Source: Phaeotremella fagi
Taxonomy: Eukaryota; Basidiomycota; Tremellomycetes; Tremellales; Phaeotremellaceae
Length of the DNA: 64,000 bases
Assembly: GCA_001599715.1 (NCBI GenBank)
Contig: BCHU01000012.1
Coordinates: forward strand, 186,001 to 250,000
Reading direction: 5' to 3'
Positions within the stretch are counted from its first letter, which is position 1; each line of letters starts with the position of its first letter. Shown here in pieces: positions 1 to 10,161 of this stretch. The position numbers were made by a program, and so were the translations under genes. Below the pieces are notes generated by a model. The model was not told where the DNA came from and searched no databases. It saw nothing but the letters and a program-made list of their open reading frames with translations.

Positions 1-2309
1 AAGAATCAACATCAACTCCCAAGTTCCCACTCACCTCCTTCATGTCATCTAAAACTTTTTCGACATCAGGTTTGATCCTAGTCATAACATCCAATTTCCA
101 TTCATACCAACGTTCCTTAGCTTTCAATTGGGTGTTAGCTTTAAAAGCTTTGAATGTCATTTCGAACAATTGTTTATCTTCATCTGAAGCTGATAGATAT
201 TCTTTAATGACCGGTGGGTTATGTTTCGATGATAAAGCTTCAGTCTCTGCTACTTCAGATTGACCAGTTTTGATATCTCCAAGAAGCCAATCGCAAGCCT
301 ATGTCTTGTCAAATCTACAGTCCTTCGATGACATAAAACAACTTACCCAAGAATACATATGAAGGAAAACAGCGTGGAGTTCACCTTCTGCATACTCATG
401 AAGCGCGAAATCTCGTTCTAAGGAATTCATATCAGCGTAAATTCATTCAAAACAACATACCAGGTGAAGTCGATGATCCCAATAATCCTTTAGCCATACT
501 CCTACGTCTAGGTAAAGTAGGCATAGATTCAATAAACTGTACCCCAGTCATCTCCAAGAACACAGGTAAAGAAATCGTAGGTGGCTGTTCCCAATCCTCA
601 CCCTGACCGAAGATATTCTTGTTACCTTGAATTTGAGATTGAGGTAGTATCTGTGGGAAACCTATTTTCTTGGGTGTAGATCTGGGAGTCAAAGACTTTG
701 GTGATTTCGTGTTGGATTTTGAAGGTGATGTAGATTTTGTTGAAATCGTCGCTCCACCTGCACCGAAGATATTATCTGATTTTCGTCTTTTACCGCTTCC
801 TGTAATATCATCTGATCGAGATCGTTTACCTCCACTGCTGGTCGTCGAACCGAAACTTAGACGTTTGGCAACTTCTGCTGCGGCTCTTGGTGTGGTGGTC
901 ACTGATTTGGCGGGACTTGGACTAGGAGCGAAGACGTTACGTTTAGTCTTTTGTTGAGATGACGTTGTGGGACGGGCGAAAGATGGTGTACCTGGAGTGG
1001 GATGAGTTAACGATTGTTGGGATAAAGATTTTCTTGGTGAGATGTGGGTTTGTGGGTTTGGGAAAGTCAAGATACCACCGGTTGCTATTGTCATTTCCAT
1101 TCCATCTTCATCGTCTTGGTTCTGGTTGGATTGAGCAAAGATACCACCGTGGGCTACTGTCATTTCCATACCGTCATTGTTACCGATTTGACCGAATGAG
1201 AATGTCATGGTTCGTTCTCTACCGTTATCGTCACCTGCAGAACTGATTGTACTATCATCACCAATGATACCACCATAGGCGGCAGTTTCATCCATCTCCA
1301 TATCCATGTCTGCATCGTCTTCATCATCGGGGAGCAATACATCCTCGCTACTGGTACCAGGAACAGTGTAACCGATGGGACTCCTGTCAGAATAAGCTCC
1401 AATAGGTGGGGCTTGAGGTATAAGTCCTCCTACAGCTATAGTGAAATCCATCGTCTTCTCTTCATCATCAACTTCAGGAATGGTATCGTCGTCGCTATCA
1501 ATAGCACTATCGTCAACTGCTGGATCAACCTGATCCTCCCCATCCGGTGGAGTAACACCGAAAGAAAAGTTTGGTTGACCAGTAAATTGTTTGTTTGAAC
1601 CTTCATGTAATTCTTCATCGTCTTCTTCAATTTCCATAGATTCTTCACCGACACTCTCACCTTCACCATGGAAATAATTAGATTGAGCGGTGATAGCAGC
1701 AATATTTTGAATAGAGGATCGACGGGAGTGTGAAGAGTTAGATGGACGAGGACCGTTGATAATAGTTTGAGGTACGACTGATGGCATAGAATCTGGTGAG
1801 TCTTGTTGGGGTTCTTCAGCAAATCCTTGCGATCGACGAGGGACTTCGATCATACTACCAAGTGTCAGTAAACACAAGGTTGAATGATGAAAAAGTAAAC
1901 TTACCGAACATGAGCGTGTGAAGCAAAACTGACTCTACGAGAGTAACCAAGACTTTGACGAGCAGGGAAGGCAACAGTATGAGCATATCGATCGGTGAAA
2001 TTGAATGTGTCATCGTCGTTATCAGCTAGATTGGGTTTGAGGATTGATTTTCTAGGTTTCTAGGGGTTGGAGGTTCAGTAAACAACGATCTAGACCAAGA
2101 GAAGGACTACATACGAGACTTCTTCTAGCTTGTCTTCTTGGACTCATATCTCCTTTGATACCTGAAGTGGGAGCTGCACCTAATTGGAAACCAACTCTGT
2201 CGAGACCTTCACCACCTAAACTGACGGCAACTCTTTTCTTTGGACCTAGAGGTCTTGTTATTGGGATAGTGAGGTTATCGTTTCTGGAGGGTGAGGGTAG
2301 GGTGGACAT
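1..2309 (-). CDS. SPC105: Kinetochore scaffold KNL1/Spc105/Spc7, 5' part (runs off the left edge)
   Basis: Outer-kinetochore scaffold of the KMN network that recruits PP1 phosphatase and spindle-checkpoint proteins. Five exons are visible: 2309-2115, 2059-1905, 1854-461, 417-347 and 298-1; frame is kept across all joins. The second exon carries both classical PP1-docking motifs, SILK (in KPRKSILKPN) and RVSF (in SRRVSFASH). The large third exon has five degenerate MELT-like repeats, for example MDFTIAVGGL, RTMTFSFGQI, MEMTVAHGGI and MEMTIATGGI, which are the Mps1/Bub3 sites in the family. It ends with EMTGVQFIESMPTLPRRRS, the start of the conserved Spc7 domain, followed by a helical segment (exons 4 and 5). 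The coiled-coil and RWD C-terminus lie outside the window. The start is the first ATG in frame with the Arg-rich N-terminus. Family assignment is very safe; the symbol is by homology. Confidence 0.93.
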
Positions 2310-2560
2310 GGTGGAGAGTGGAGTGTTAAGAAGGAGTAATAGAATGAGTTGGTTAATACAAGGTAAAGTAATAAATGTATGTATGTATGTATCGTTGGAT
2401 ATGGAGGCTGGTTGGTTGTTTACGCTAAAATACAGAGGTGGCACCGTGGGAAATCAAGAAAGAAATCAGTCACCATGTAGATTACGTAATACAAATGAGA
2501 TGGGAGTGCTTCTATCTACTAAGGCTCTCACCAGCATCATCAACACCATCATCACCACCA
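2310..2560. promoter_or_regulatory. Divergent promoter between KNL1 and the Siw14-like gene
   Basis: About 250 bp separates two start codons on opposite strands, so both genes probably share this control region. A GTAT-type short repeat (around 2378-2391) lies inside. No specific factor site was recognised. Confidence 0.4.
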
Positions 2561-3261
2561 ATGTCCTCATCTATAGCAACACCCGTCTTAGTCCCACCAA
2601 TAAACTTCTCTCTAGTAGCAACAGGCGTCTACAGAAGTGGTCATCCCAACAAGAAAAACTTTGGTTTCCTAAAAACACTAAAATTGAAATGTGTACTGTA
2701 AGTCACAATCCCCTCCCCAAAAAGCCCATCCGATCTAACAAGGAAAACAAAAGTTATGTAGTAGGTACAGAAGAATATCGAAAAGATTCCAAAGATTTCA
2801 TTGAATCTGAAAATCTAATTTTGTATCGATACGATCTATCCAAGGAAAAGGTAACCACCCCTCCTCAAACTCCAAATCTAACTTCATAGACGTTCTTCCA
2901 AGAAAAAGGAAAAGAGAATATCGAATCAGCCCTGAAACTGATTCTCGATAAAAGGAATCATCCGATCCTGATCCACGATGAAAGTGGGAAATCCACATCG
3001 ACGTTGATCTGCAGTTTGATTCGACGGATGCAGGGGTGGAGTTTGACTGGGATCTTCGCTGAGGGGGATATGTTTGCTGGACCGGCTGGTGGAGCTGAAG
3101 GTGGTGGTGTTGGTGAACCTGGACGGGAGGTGGGTTTAAGGATCCCAAGTCCAAGCGTCGTATGGGTAATCTGCTGAAGATCGTTTCCAAAGTTTATCGC
3201 TTTGTTTGAACCGGACGTATTTGAATTCGATCGACGATGGGCTCCTGATTGGGTCGTTTGA
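2561..3261 (+). CDS. Siw14/Oca-family atypical dual-specificity phosphatase, active site lost
   Basis: Four exons (2561-2697, 2754-2850, 2890-3129, 3193-3261) give 180 residues. The N-terminal block PPINFSLVATGVYRSGHP followed by FLKTLKLK is the hallmark of the Siw14/Oca inositol-pyrophosphate phosphatase group, and RRMQGWSLTGIFAE plus FIALFEP near the C-terminus fit the same fold. The signature loop, HCxxGxxRTG in active members, reads HDESGKSTSTL here: the nucleophilic Cys is Asp and the phosphate-binding Arg is replaced. The protein is therefore predicted catalytically dead and may act as a binding partner of active family members, as proposed for other Oca-type proteins. The start at 2561 is chosen because family homology begins right after it; an in-frame ATG at 2498 is an alternative. 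The last intron acceptor (3191-3192) was chosen because it keeps the conserved FIALFEP in frame. Confidence 0.82.
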
Positions 3262-3494
3262 TTGTAAACGAAACCCCGACAAACGACGAATCACTACAAG
3301 TATTCGACTCAGATGTCGATCATGATTTGATCCAAATCAAGCAAGTCCCAAGCGGTCTGCTGCAAATACGACTCCCAGTGGATCTGCTCGGCGCTCAGCA
3401 TATCGGTTAAGTTCGATTTGCACAGTAAATAAGAAACAGGGGCTAAAGAAACGCTATCTTCATAAATCATACATATGCATCACCCGCATCCCAC

Positions 3495-6213
3495 TCAAAT
3501 AGTCGCTAAACCATCAGCAGGCAATCCCAGCAAGTAACCCAGATCATATCCAGCACTATCGAAATCCAAGAAAGACTGTAAATCGAAATCAGGATCAAGA
3601 ATCGGTGTACCGATAGTCTGAACAACGACGGGATGATCGTCGTTCCTACAACCAAAAGTTCTTAGCTTAGATCTATCATAAAATGAAATCGTGAACATAC
3701 GAGAAAGTTTTGTTGACTGGAATATCGACTCCTACGACTCGACAGAGATCTCTACAGACTTTACCGACATAAGTTGAATTTTTAGTTTCAGATAGATCGG
3801 TATCTTCCAATAACTCTATTGCCATTGAAAGATAATGTATCAGAACTTCACGATCTACAGGAGTTGATTGTCTTGGGTTACATAAACGAATAAGAAAAAC
3901 AGCTGCCTGTCCTAAAGTAATGGTGATATACTAGAATCAGCCTAACTCACTCAAACTTGAACTCACGTCAACGGAATAACTGAGTGCCATGTCAGATTTG
4001 AAGATCTCATCATGAGTTTGAATGGTGTTGATAGCAGCTTCCGTAGCTCTATGGATACAATTTTCGATGAAATTCTCATCAGTCCCAGTAGTACTATTCG
4101 CACTGGGATTCGTATCTTGATAAACCATGTTCCTGAGTCCAGTTTTTAAAGCGAGTGAATTCAAACATAGACGAACATGTTCACATTGTAATTTAACCAA
4201 ACGAGAACTCAAACCAAGTTTCAGAGCGTATATGGATCCTATAATTACTGAATTAGATATCTATGAGATCGTAGGTTGAGTATGGACTCACCGTTCCAAG
4301 CCCAAATTTTCGTCCAATCATCCAATCGTTTATTCAACTCATGCATCATTCCTAACATCGATAAATCCCTCTCATCATCCGTGGTGGAACGCCTTAGAAG
4401 ATCGATTTTACCTTCTGTAAGCATTTGGATCCAGTATACAAGGTCCCGTCCGATCTAGAAAAAGTCATCGTTAGATTGATGTGATTGATTTGATGGAAGA
4501 TGCGTGCTAAACTTACCTGAGTAAGTTGCACGAGAGCACAAATGTAGACATCATTTTGTGAGTTGGTTGACGAGTTCGGACGAAGATTCGACAACTTGAT
4601 ATAAAGCTGTTCATTCAATGGATCAGATTGAGTCGTGAGTGGTCGACCAAAACCAAGACTCAGAAATCCGTCAAAACTAAGAAAATCCATCGTCAACATC
4701 ATCATCGTAAATCCAAAACTTATCAAACCTTACTGATACCAACAAAGCCAAGTTCTCCATTGCGACAACAATCTCTCCAATTTCGCCCTTCCCTCCGCGG
4801 TGACATGAGAAACCGAGTTCTCCAGGAAATCGTTAACGATAGGATCAGTCGCGATTTTATGAAGACCTAGACGATGTGCCAACCTAGCACAATGTCCAGT
4901 TACGAGCCAGGGATCAGGACCTTTCCCTCCTGCCATCAATCCCCATCCTGCAAGTAACAAAGTCGCCTGTACATCAGCCAGTTGATGATGTTTCCTAAAC
5001 AAACTAGCTGCCAGATGTGAATAAGCTAATTGACAGATTTTACCAGGTAGATCCACACTTATTGGGATGGTATTTTGATAGTCGGAATTCGTGTTTAGAT
5101 GTCGTATATAGAATCTAGATCCGATGGCTAAGATCGTTGTGAAAAGATATGAAGATCTTTTCCTTAGTTCCATAAATCGTTCAGTAGGGCTGGGGAAGGA
5201 TTCAATGACTGGTAAGAAAGGATGACATTTTTCGAAAAAGCTATAAAATTGAATTCATGTCAATTATTGGGCTCTATGATCAACAAAGAGGCCACTTACA
5301 AATCGAATAAAATCCTTGCCATGTCCATATCTACCATATCAGACGTCACAGGATCATCAGTTGGACCCGCCTTAGCTTCAAAATAACTCCCACTCTCATC
5401 GTTAGACTTCAAACCGTTCCTCTCTGGTGAACCTCTTCGACTCTGTTCTCGATTCTCCCATAAAGCAGGTTGATAAGTCAAAGGATGAAATGGTGCTGCA
5501 TAACCGATCCCTTCCTGCGACGCTACAGCTAATCGAGCATCCGGTGAATCCTTCTTATTGGATGGTATAGTAGATTTAATTTCCGATTTCGGTTTAGGCA
5601 ACAATTCGTTTGTCTGATTGGTGAGGTTATTCTGGAATGTGAAGGTTTGGATTTCTGTGGGTAGAAGATTTGGATTTGAGCTTTCGGAGAAAACAGGTGA
5701 CCGATTGAATTGTAGTGATTGATCAGATGGATCGTCCTGTTGTAATTCGATAATACCATTTTTAGGTTGTGTAGTAACATTAGCTCCCCCTTGTAGATGA
5801 CTAACATCAGTTGAGAACGAAGTGTTTGAAGGAATGATTTGAAATTCAATGGGCGATCTAAAAGCTACCTGTGAAGGGGGTATCCTACCAGTAGAACTAT
5901 TAACGTTATCCACCTTATTCCGAGAAACCTCTTGATGATTAGAAACCAGTGTAGAAGAGCTCGCACTGGTACCAGTACCAGTACTAGACTGACTAGAAAT
6001 CAGACTAGAAACCATTTGTTCAAGTTGGGAAATCCTAGCATTAGGTATCACAGCTTCGTTAGAGATGCCTGTAGATTCCAATCGATCGAATTCACATCTC
6101 TGTCCAGCCCTTTTACATCTTTGACAAGGGAGACCACCTATACATCTGAGTTTCCTTCTTCTACATCGTCCACAAGCTTGAAGTGCTCTTTGTATCTTTG
6201 GTGTTGAGGACAT
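3495..6213 (-). CDS. Zn(II)2Cys6 fungal transcription factor, candidate regulator of the galacturonate cluster
   Basis: Seven exons (6213-5300, 5240-4734, 4676-4517, 4454-4292, 4238-3967, 3906-3701, 3645-3495) total 2373 nt, an intact 790-residue frame. Residues about 14-41 form the binuclear zinc cluster CGRCRRRKLRC...CQRCKRAGQRC with spacing CX2CX6CX5CX2CX6C. A Ser/Asn/Gln-rich linker follows, then the fungal_trans middle homology region (FFEKCHPFLPVIESF, LAGWGLMAGGKGPDPW, FDGFLSLGFGRPLTT). The C-terminus is acidic and hydrophobic (DPDFDLQSFLDFD), like an activation domain. It is divergently transcribed from the L-galactonate dehydratase gene across about 220 bp, a classical arrangement for pathway-specific regulators. 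That it controls the neighbouring genes is inference; the family assignment is firm. Confidence 0.92.
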
Positions 6214-6434
6214 GACTTAGACCTGTGGTGTGGGGTAGTCACGATGAATGGAAGATTCCGATTGATAGTGGCCGAGTGAGTGTGCATTACTGGTATTTAA
6301 CGGATCAGCCGCTTCTTCCCGTGTGGCACTGGCTCTGTCTGTATTTAAGCTGAAGCTGGTCAAGAAATGACTCCAACACCTTCCATAATATAACAGCTTA
6401 TACAACCATTCTATTCATCTGAAACCTAGCTACG
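6214..6434. promoter_or_regulatory. Divergent promoter of Zn2Cys6 regulator and L-galactonate dehydratase
   Basis: This 221-bp spacer drives two divergent genes. It contains CGG-ATCAG-CCG at 6301-6311, an inverted CGG half-site pair with a 5-bp spacer of the kind bound by Zn2Cys6 dimers. Two further CCG triplets lie near 6255 and 6269. Binding by the adjacent factor (autoregulation and pathway control) is inferred only. Confidence 0.5.
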
Positions 6435-8291
6435 ATGGTAAGCCATAAGACTGTCATAGATAATAAACCTCTCAGGACCAAATCATCATCACTTCCTTCA
6501 CCATTCGAGACCTTCGGTTCCCAACTTCATTAGATCAAATCGGTAGTGATCCAATGAACTTAGCCGGAGAAAATGCTTTAGGTTATCTTCAATATCAGTG
6601 GGTATCACGGTATTATTCAGTTGATTTCAGCCTACTGACAGGTTGATAGCACAAACAAAGGTCTTGTTGGGACCGGCTGGTCTTTCTCGAATGGACAAGG
6701 AAATGAGTGAGTCCTTTACCAAGGAAATGCATCGTACAGAGGACTCAAAGCACCTACTTTACAGAGTTCTATGCGCTGGAATCCAAGCCCTAGCTCCAAG
6801 ATTCCTCAATCGATCCCTAAAATCCCTAGTAGAAGATTTCGGTAAAACCCATCGAAACCTAGTCTCAGGTCAAATCCGCTTCATGTCCCCAGAAAGGGGT
6901 GTAATGCAACTAGCCACTTGTGCAATCTTGAACGCCATCTGGGATCTCTGGGCTAAATTCGAGGGTAAACCGCTTTGGAGATTGATCGTCGACATGTCAC
7001 CAGAGGAACTTGTTCGTTGTATCGATTTCAGATATTTGACGGATGTGATTACTCCTGATGAAGCTGTTCGGATGTTGAAGAGTTTGGAGAAGGGGAAGAA
7101 GGAACGTTTGGAGTTGGCTTTGAATAATCAGGCTCTTCCTGGGTATAACACTTCCATTGGTTGGTTGGGGATTTGTAAGTCTGATACCAATCTTTATCTT
7201 CACTAAACAGAAACCCTCTTAGCCGACGACGGAGTTGCCAAGTTACTTAAAGAAGCTCTTGATCAAGGTTTCAGACATTTCAAACTCAAAGTTGGATTAG
7301 GTCTTGAAGCAGACAGAAGACGTCTAGGTTTGATAAGAAAGATTGCAGGGCACGACGCCGTTTTAATGGTGAGTTGAGCTGGGTTTGTTTTGTTAAAACA
7401 CTGATTTTGTCTTAGGTCGACGTTAACCAATTATGGGACGTTGATGAAGCTATTGAATACATGCCTAAACTGGCTGATTTCAATCTCTGGTGCGTGTTTC
7501 TTTCTGAGTAACATAAAGTTAAATCCACTAAAACGATGTTAGGTTTATCGAGGAACCTACTTCTCCAGGTAAGGATTTCCAAAAAAAAATCTCTACTGAC
7601 CGTCAGATGATATCCTGGGTCATTCAAAGATCAGAGCCGCTCTCAAACCACATGGTATAGGTGTAGCAACCGGCGAAGTGGGTCCACAGCTCTCTCCGAT
7701 CTTACGATATACGCGCTGAATGATTGATATTGTAGCATGTCAACAATAGAGTCATGTTCAAACAGCTTTTACAAGCCGAAGCTTTGGACGCTGTTCAACT
7801 TGATGCCTGTCGTTTATCAGGTATCAACGAGATCTTGAGTGTTCTCCTTATGGCAGCTAAATTTGGAGTTCCAGTGGTCCCGCATTCTGGGTAAGTGACT
7901 TATGTTCAAAAGGCTATACGGAGTATCTAACATAGATATCAGAGGTGTAGGGATGGTTGAACTCTGTCAACACATAAGTACCCTCGACTATGTCGTTGTA
8001 TCAGGCAAAAAATCAATTCTAGAATACACAGATCATCTCCACGGTAAGTTTCACAACCAGTAATATCTTCATATGGGCCTAACAAACGGGTTCAAAGATC
8101 GTTTCGAAGCTCCAGCAACTATGACCGGTGGATTCCATAATTCCCCAACTGCACCTGGTTACTCGTGCGATATCAAAGAGGAGACTTTCTTGAAATTCGA
8201 ATGTCCAAATGGTGAATTTTGGCAATCAGCCAAAGGGAAGGAGATGTTGGAAGATAAATGGAGAGGTGTTTTGGGAGAGCAAACTAGTTAG
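6435..8291 (+). CDS. LGD1: L-galactonate dehydratase (enolase superfamily, LGD1/GaaB type)
   Basis: Predicted to dehydrate L-galactonate to 2-keto-3-deoxy-L-galactonate, step two of fungal D-galacturonate catabolism, in the cytosol. Eleven exons (6435-6437, 6476-6601, 6642-6706, 6765-7174, 7223-7368, 7416-7489, 7543-7568, 7607-7677, 7736-7890, 7943-8043, 8098-8291) total 1371 nt, 456 residues, the usual length. Recognisable blocks run in family order: [45 protein letters not shown] and NTSIGWLG. The KxK base is in FKLKVG, and the metal ligands are in [19 protein letters not shown] and ATGEHVNNR. The catalytic His lies in VVPHSGGVG. Fungal LGD1 and animal L-fuconate dehydratase (ENOSF1) are close relatives; the VRCIDFR/PEEAV-type segment and the adjacent aldolase gene favour LGD1. 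The first exon is only the ATG. Confidence 0.88.
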
Positions 8292-8530
8292 AGTTTGTTG
8301 TTTGTTGCTTGGTTATCTTTGAATGAATGCGTGAAATTTGCCGTTGCGGATCAAAATTTATGTTTGAAGCCTGTATTTTTGGTTAATAAAATCTGCTTCA
8401 TGTACAGTATTAGAACAAGACCATTCTGCATAACGAGTAACCAAAATTTACATAAAACGGAACCATCGGAAAGCATGAATTTTACAATCACCAGTATAAG
8501 AATCGAAGAGAGTCATTTAGAACAAGTAGA
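8292..8530. other. Convergent 3' intergenic spacer of the two galacturonate genes
   Basis: About 240 bp between the stop codons of the convergently transcribed dehydratase and aldolase genes. It should hold both 3' UTRs. No coding signal or repeat is visible. Confidence 0.5.
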
Positions 8531-9814
8531 TCAATGACTGTGTCCATTGGTTTCTGAACTCGCTACAGCCTTGGTGGGGAAACGTAGACCAACACCATTT
8601 GATTCTTTTTGCAAACGAATCTCATATTCAACCACTTGACGAAGACGTTCGATGACCCAAGAAGTCTCTTTATCATCGAGCACAGGGATAGGAGCCCTTG
8701 GGGATGAAGCTGAAATTTTCAAACCTCGATAATGAGTCAAAGCAGCCTATCAAAGACAATATCAATAAACCATATTCAAGTATCCAAAGTCTGGACCAAC
8801 CTTGACACCCTGTAATCCAGATCTTGCACAGACCCATTCAGCCCAACTGACTACACCCTGTAATTCCTGTGCTTCGGTATAACGACCTTGTTCAGCAAGT
8901 TTCCAAATTTCAACACAACATCTCGGAGAAAGATTCGCCATTCCAGAGATCGAACCACCAGCTCCGAGGACGTGGGCGCCAAGGAGATAATCAGTGGCTC
9001 CGGCTAATGTCATCCATGGTGAGGTAGGTTTGGGCATGGGTGTGAATGAACCGATACGAGTTAATTTACCACAGTTGTGGTCTGTTTGTTTGACTCCGTG
9101 GATATTCGGATGGTTCTTTTTTGGCTTTTAGTATGGGATTTTTATGGGAATTGGTCGGAGAGACTTACAGAAAGTTCGTAAAGATCATCGGAAGTTAGAT
9201 CTATACCACTGGTGACTGATGGGTAACTGTAGATAATCACTGGTACAGGTGATTGATCGGCTAACTAGAAACAAGGGGATTTTACTTAAAGAAGACAAAA
9301 GAATTACGACAGGATCCCTTACCTTGCTATAGAAATCGATCAAAGTCTTGCTATCCATAGCAGAAACCCAAAAATGTGGTGGCAAACACAGCACGAAATC
9401 CGCACCATCCTCCGCAGCGTCTTTCGAATATCCAACAGCCTCAGAAAGAGATTGAGGAGCAAGTCCAACGATCAACAATAGATCTGAAAATTCCTTATTG
9501 GTTAAAACGCTTTTAGCCGATTTGGTGACGATTCTTCGTTCTTCACGATTCAAAGTGACATGCTACATGAATTCAGCTATTTTTCTCTGGTCTGAAAACT
9601 TACCTCCCCTGTCGAACCTAGGACTACGATACCTTTTAAACCTGTCGAGGCTAGCCATTCAATGTTCGATTCGAACGTCTCGAGATCCAATGATTGTTCT
9701 TGATCCCCCGAGAAAAACGTGGCAACTCTATCAATCAATCAGTCGTCAACGTCTCCTTCAGCTGGCAATCAGATCTCACGGTGCATAAATTCCTCTAGTT
9801 AGTTGAGCGGTCAT
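8531..9814 (-). CDS. LGA1: Class I aldolase of the DHDPS/NAL family, probable 2-keto-3-deoxy-L-galactonate aldolase
   Basis: Predicted to cleave 2-keto-3-deoxy-L-galactonate to pyruvate and L-glyceraldehyde, step three of the pathway. Six exons (9814-9780, 9727-9604, 9562-9323, 9264-9169, 9115-8801, 8746-8531) give 1026 nt, 341 residues, typical for the family. The N-terminus is MTAQLTRGIYAPVATFF. GSTGEHVTLNREER is the substrate-carboxylate motif, IIYSYPS holds the catalytic Tyr, and GVKQTDHNCGK holds the Schiff-base Lys. LLGAHVLGAGGSISGMANL completes the barrel. Members of this family also include 4-hydroxy-2-oxoglutarate aldolase and bacterial DHDPS. The pairing with an LGD1-type dehydratase is the main reason for the specific call. 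A perfect inverted repeat sits 35 bp upstream of the ATG. Confidence 0.85.
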
Positions 9815-10161
9815 TTTATGTGATGGTAATGATTACTTATGAGATACATAGGCGGGGGAATTAAAACCGCCTAGTGTCAGAAGGAGAAGGTGGACGAACC
9901 GACACCTGTTGAATTTGTTCAGCGGGCGAGCCGCTCTTATCCGTCAGACATCAGTTCGTTGCACCAATACAGTTTACGAGAGACATGGGATCTTTACCTG
10001 GTTAGGACATGCCGCTATTGCTTGTATGATACGCAAATGCAGAGTTTCAGCATCGGGGTGCTTTGAAATGAAAATAAGGTCTGCTCAATCCTTGCATAGC
10101 ATACATAAAATTCGTCTCTGAGATTACATAATCAAACTCAGTAAAGACTTGGCGAACCGAT
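9815..10161. other. Promoter of the aldolase gene and 3' flank of the orphan gene
   Basis: Apart from the CGG-N11-CCG palindrome (9849-9873), no feature was recognised in this 347-bp spacer. The short frames crossing it lack family motifs. Confidence 0.4.
9849..9873. promoter_or_regulatory. CGG-N11-CCG palindrome upstream of the aldolase gene
   Basis: TAGGCGG (9849-9855) and its exact inverse CCGCCTA (9867-9873) flank an 11-bp AT-rich spacer. The CGG-N11-CCG geometry equals that of the Gal4 site, a Zn2Cys6 dimer target. It lies 35 bp upstream of the aldolase start codon. The obvious candidate binder is the Zn2Cys6 protein encoded at 3495-6213, but this is inference. Confidence 0.55.

Noticed and set aside
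2155..2889. Plus-strand frame of 244 codons overlapping KNL1 and the Siw14-like gene
   Set aside because: It crosses the first exon of KNL1 antisense and two introns of the Siw14-like gene; only short parts coincide with a real exon.
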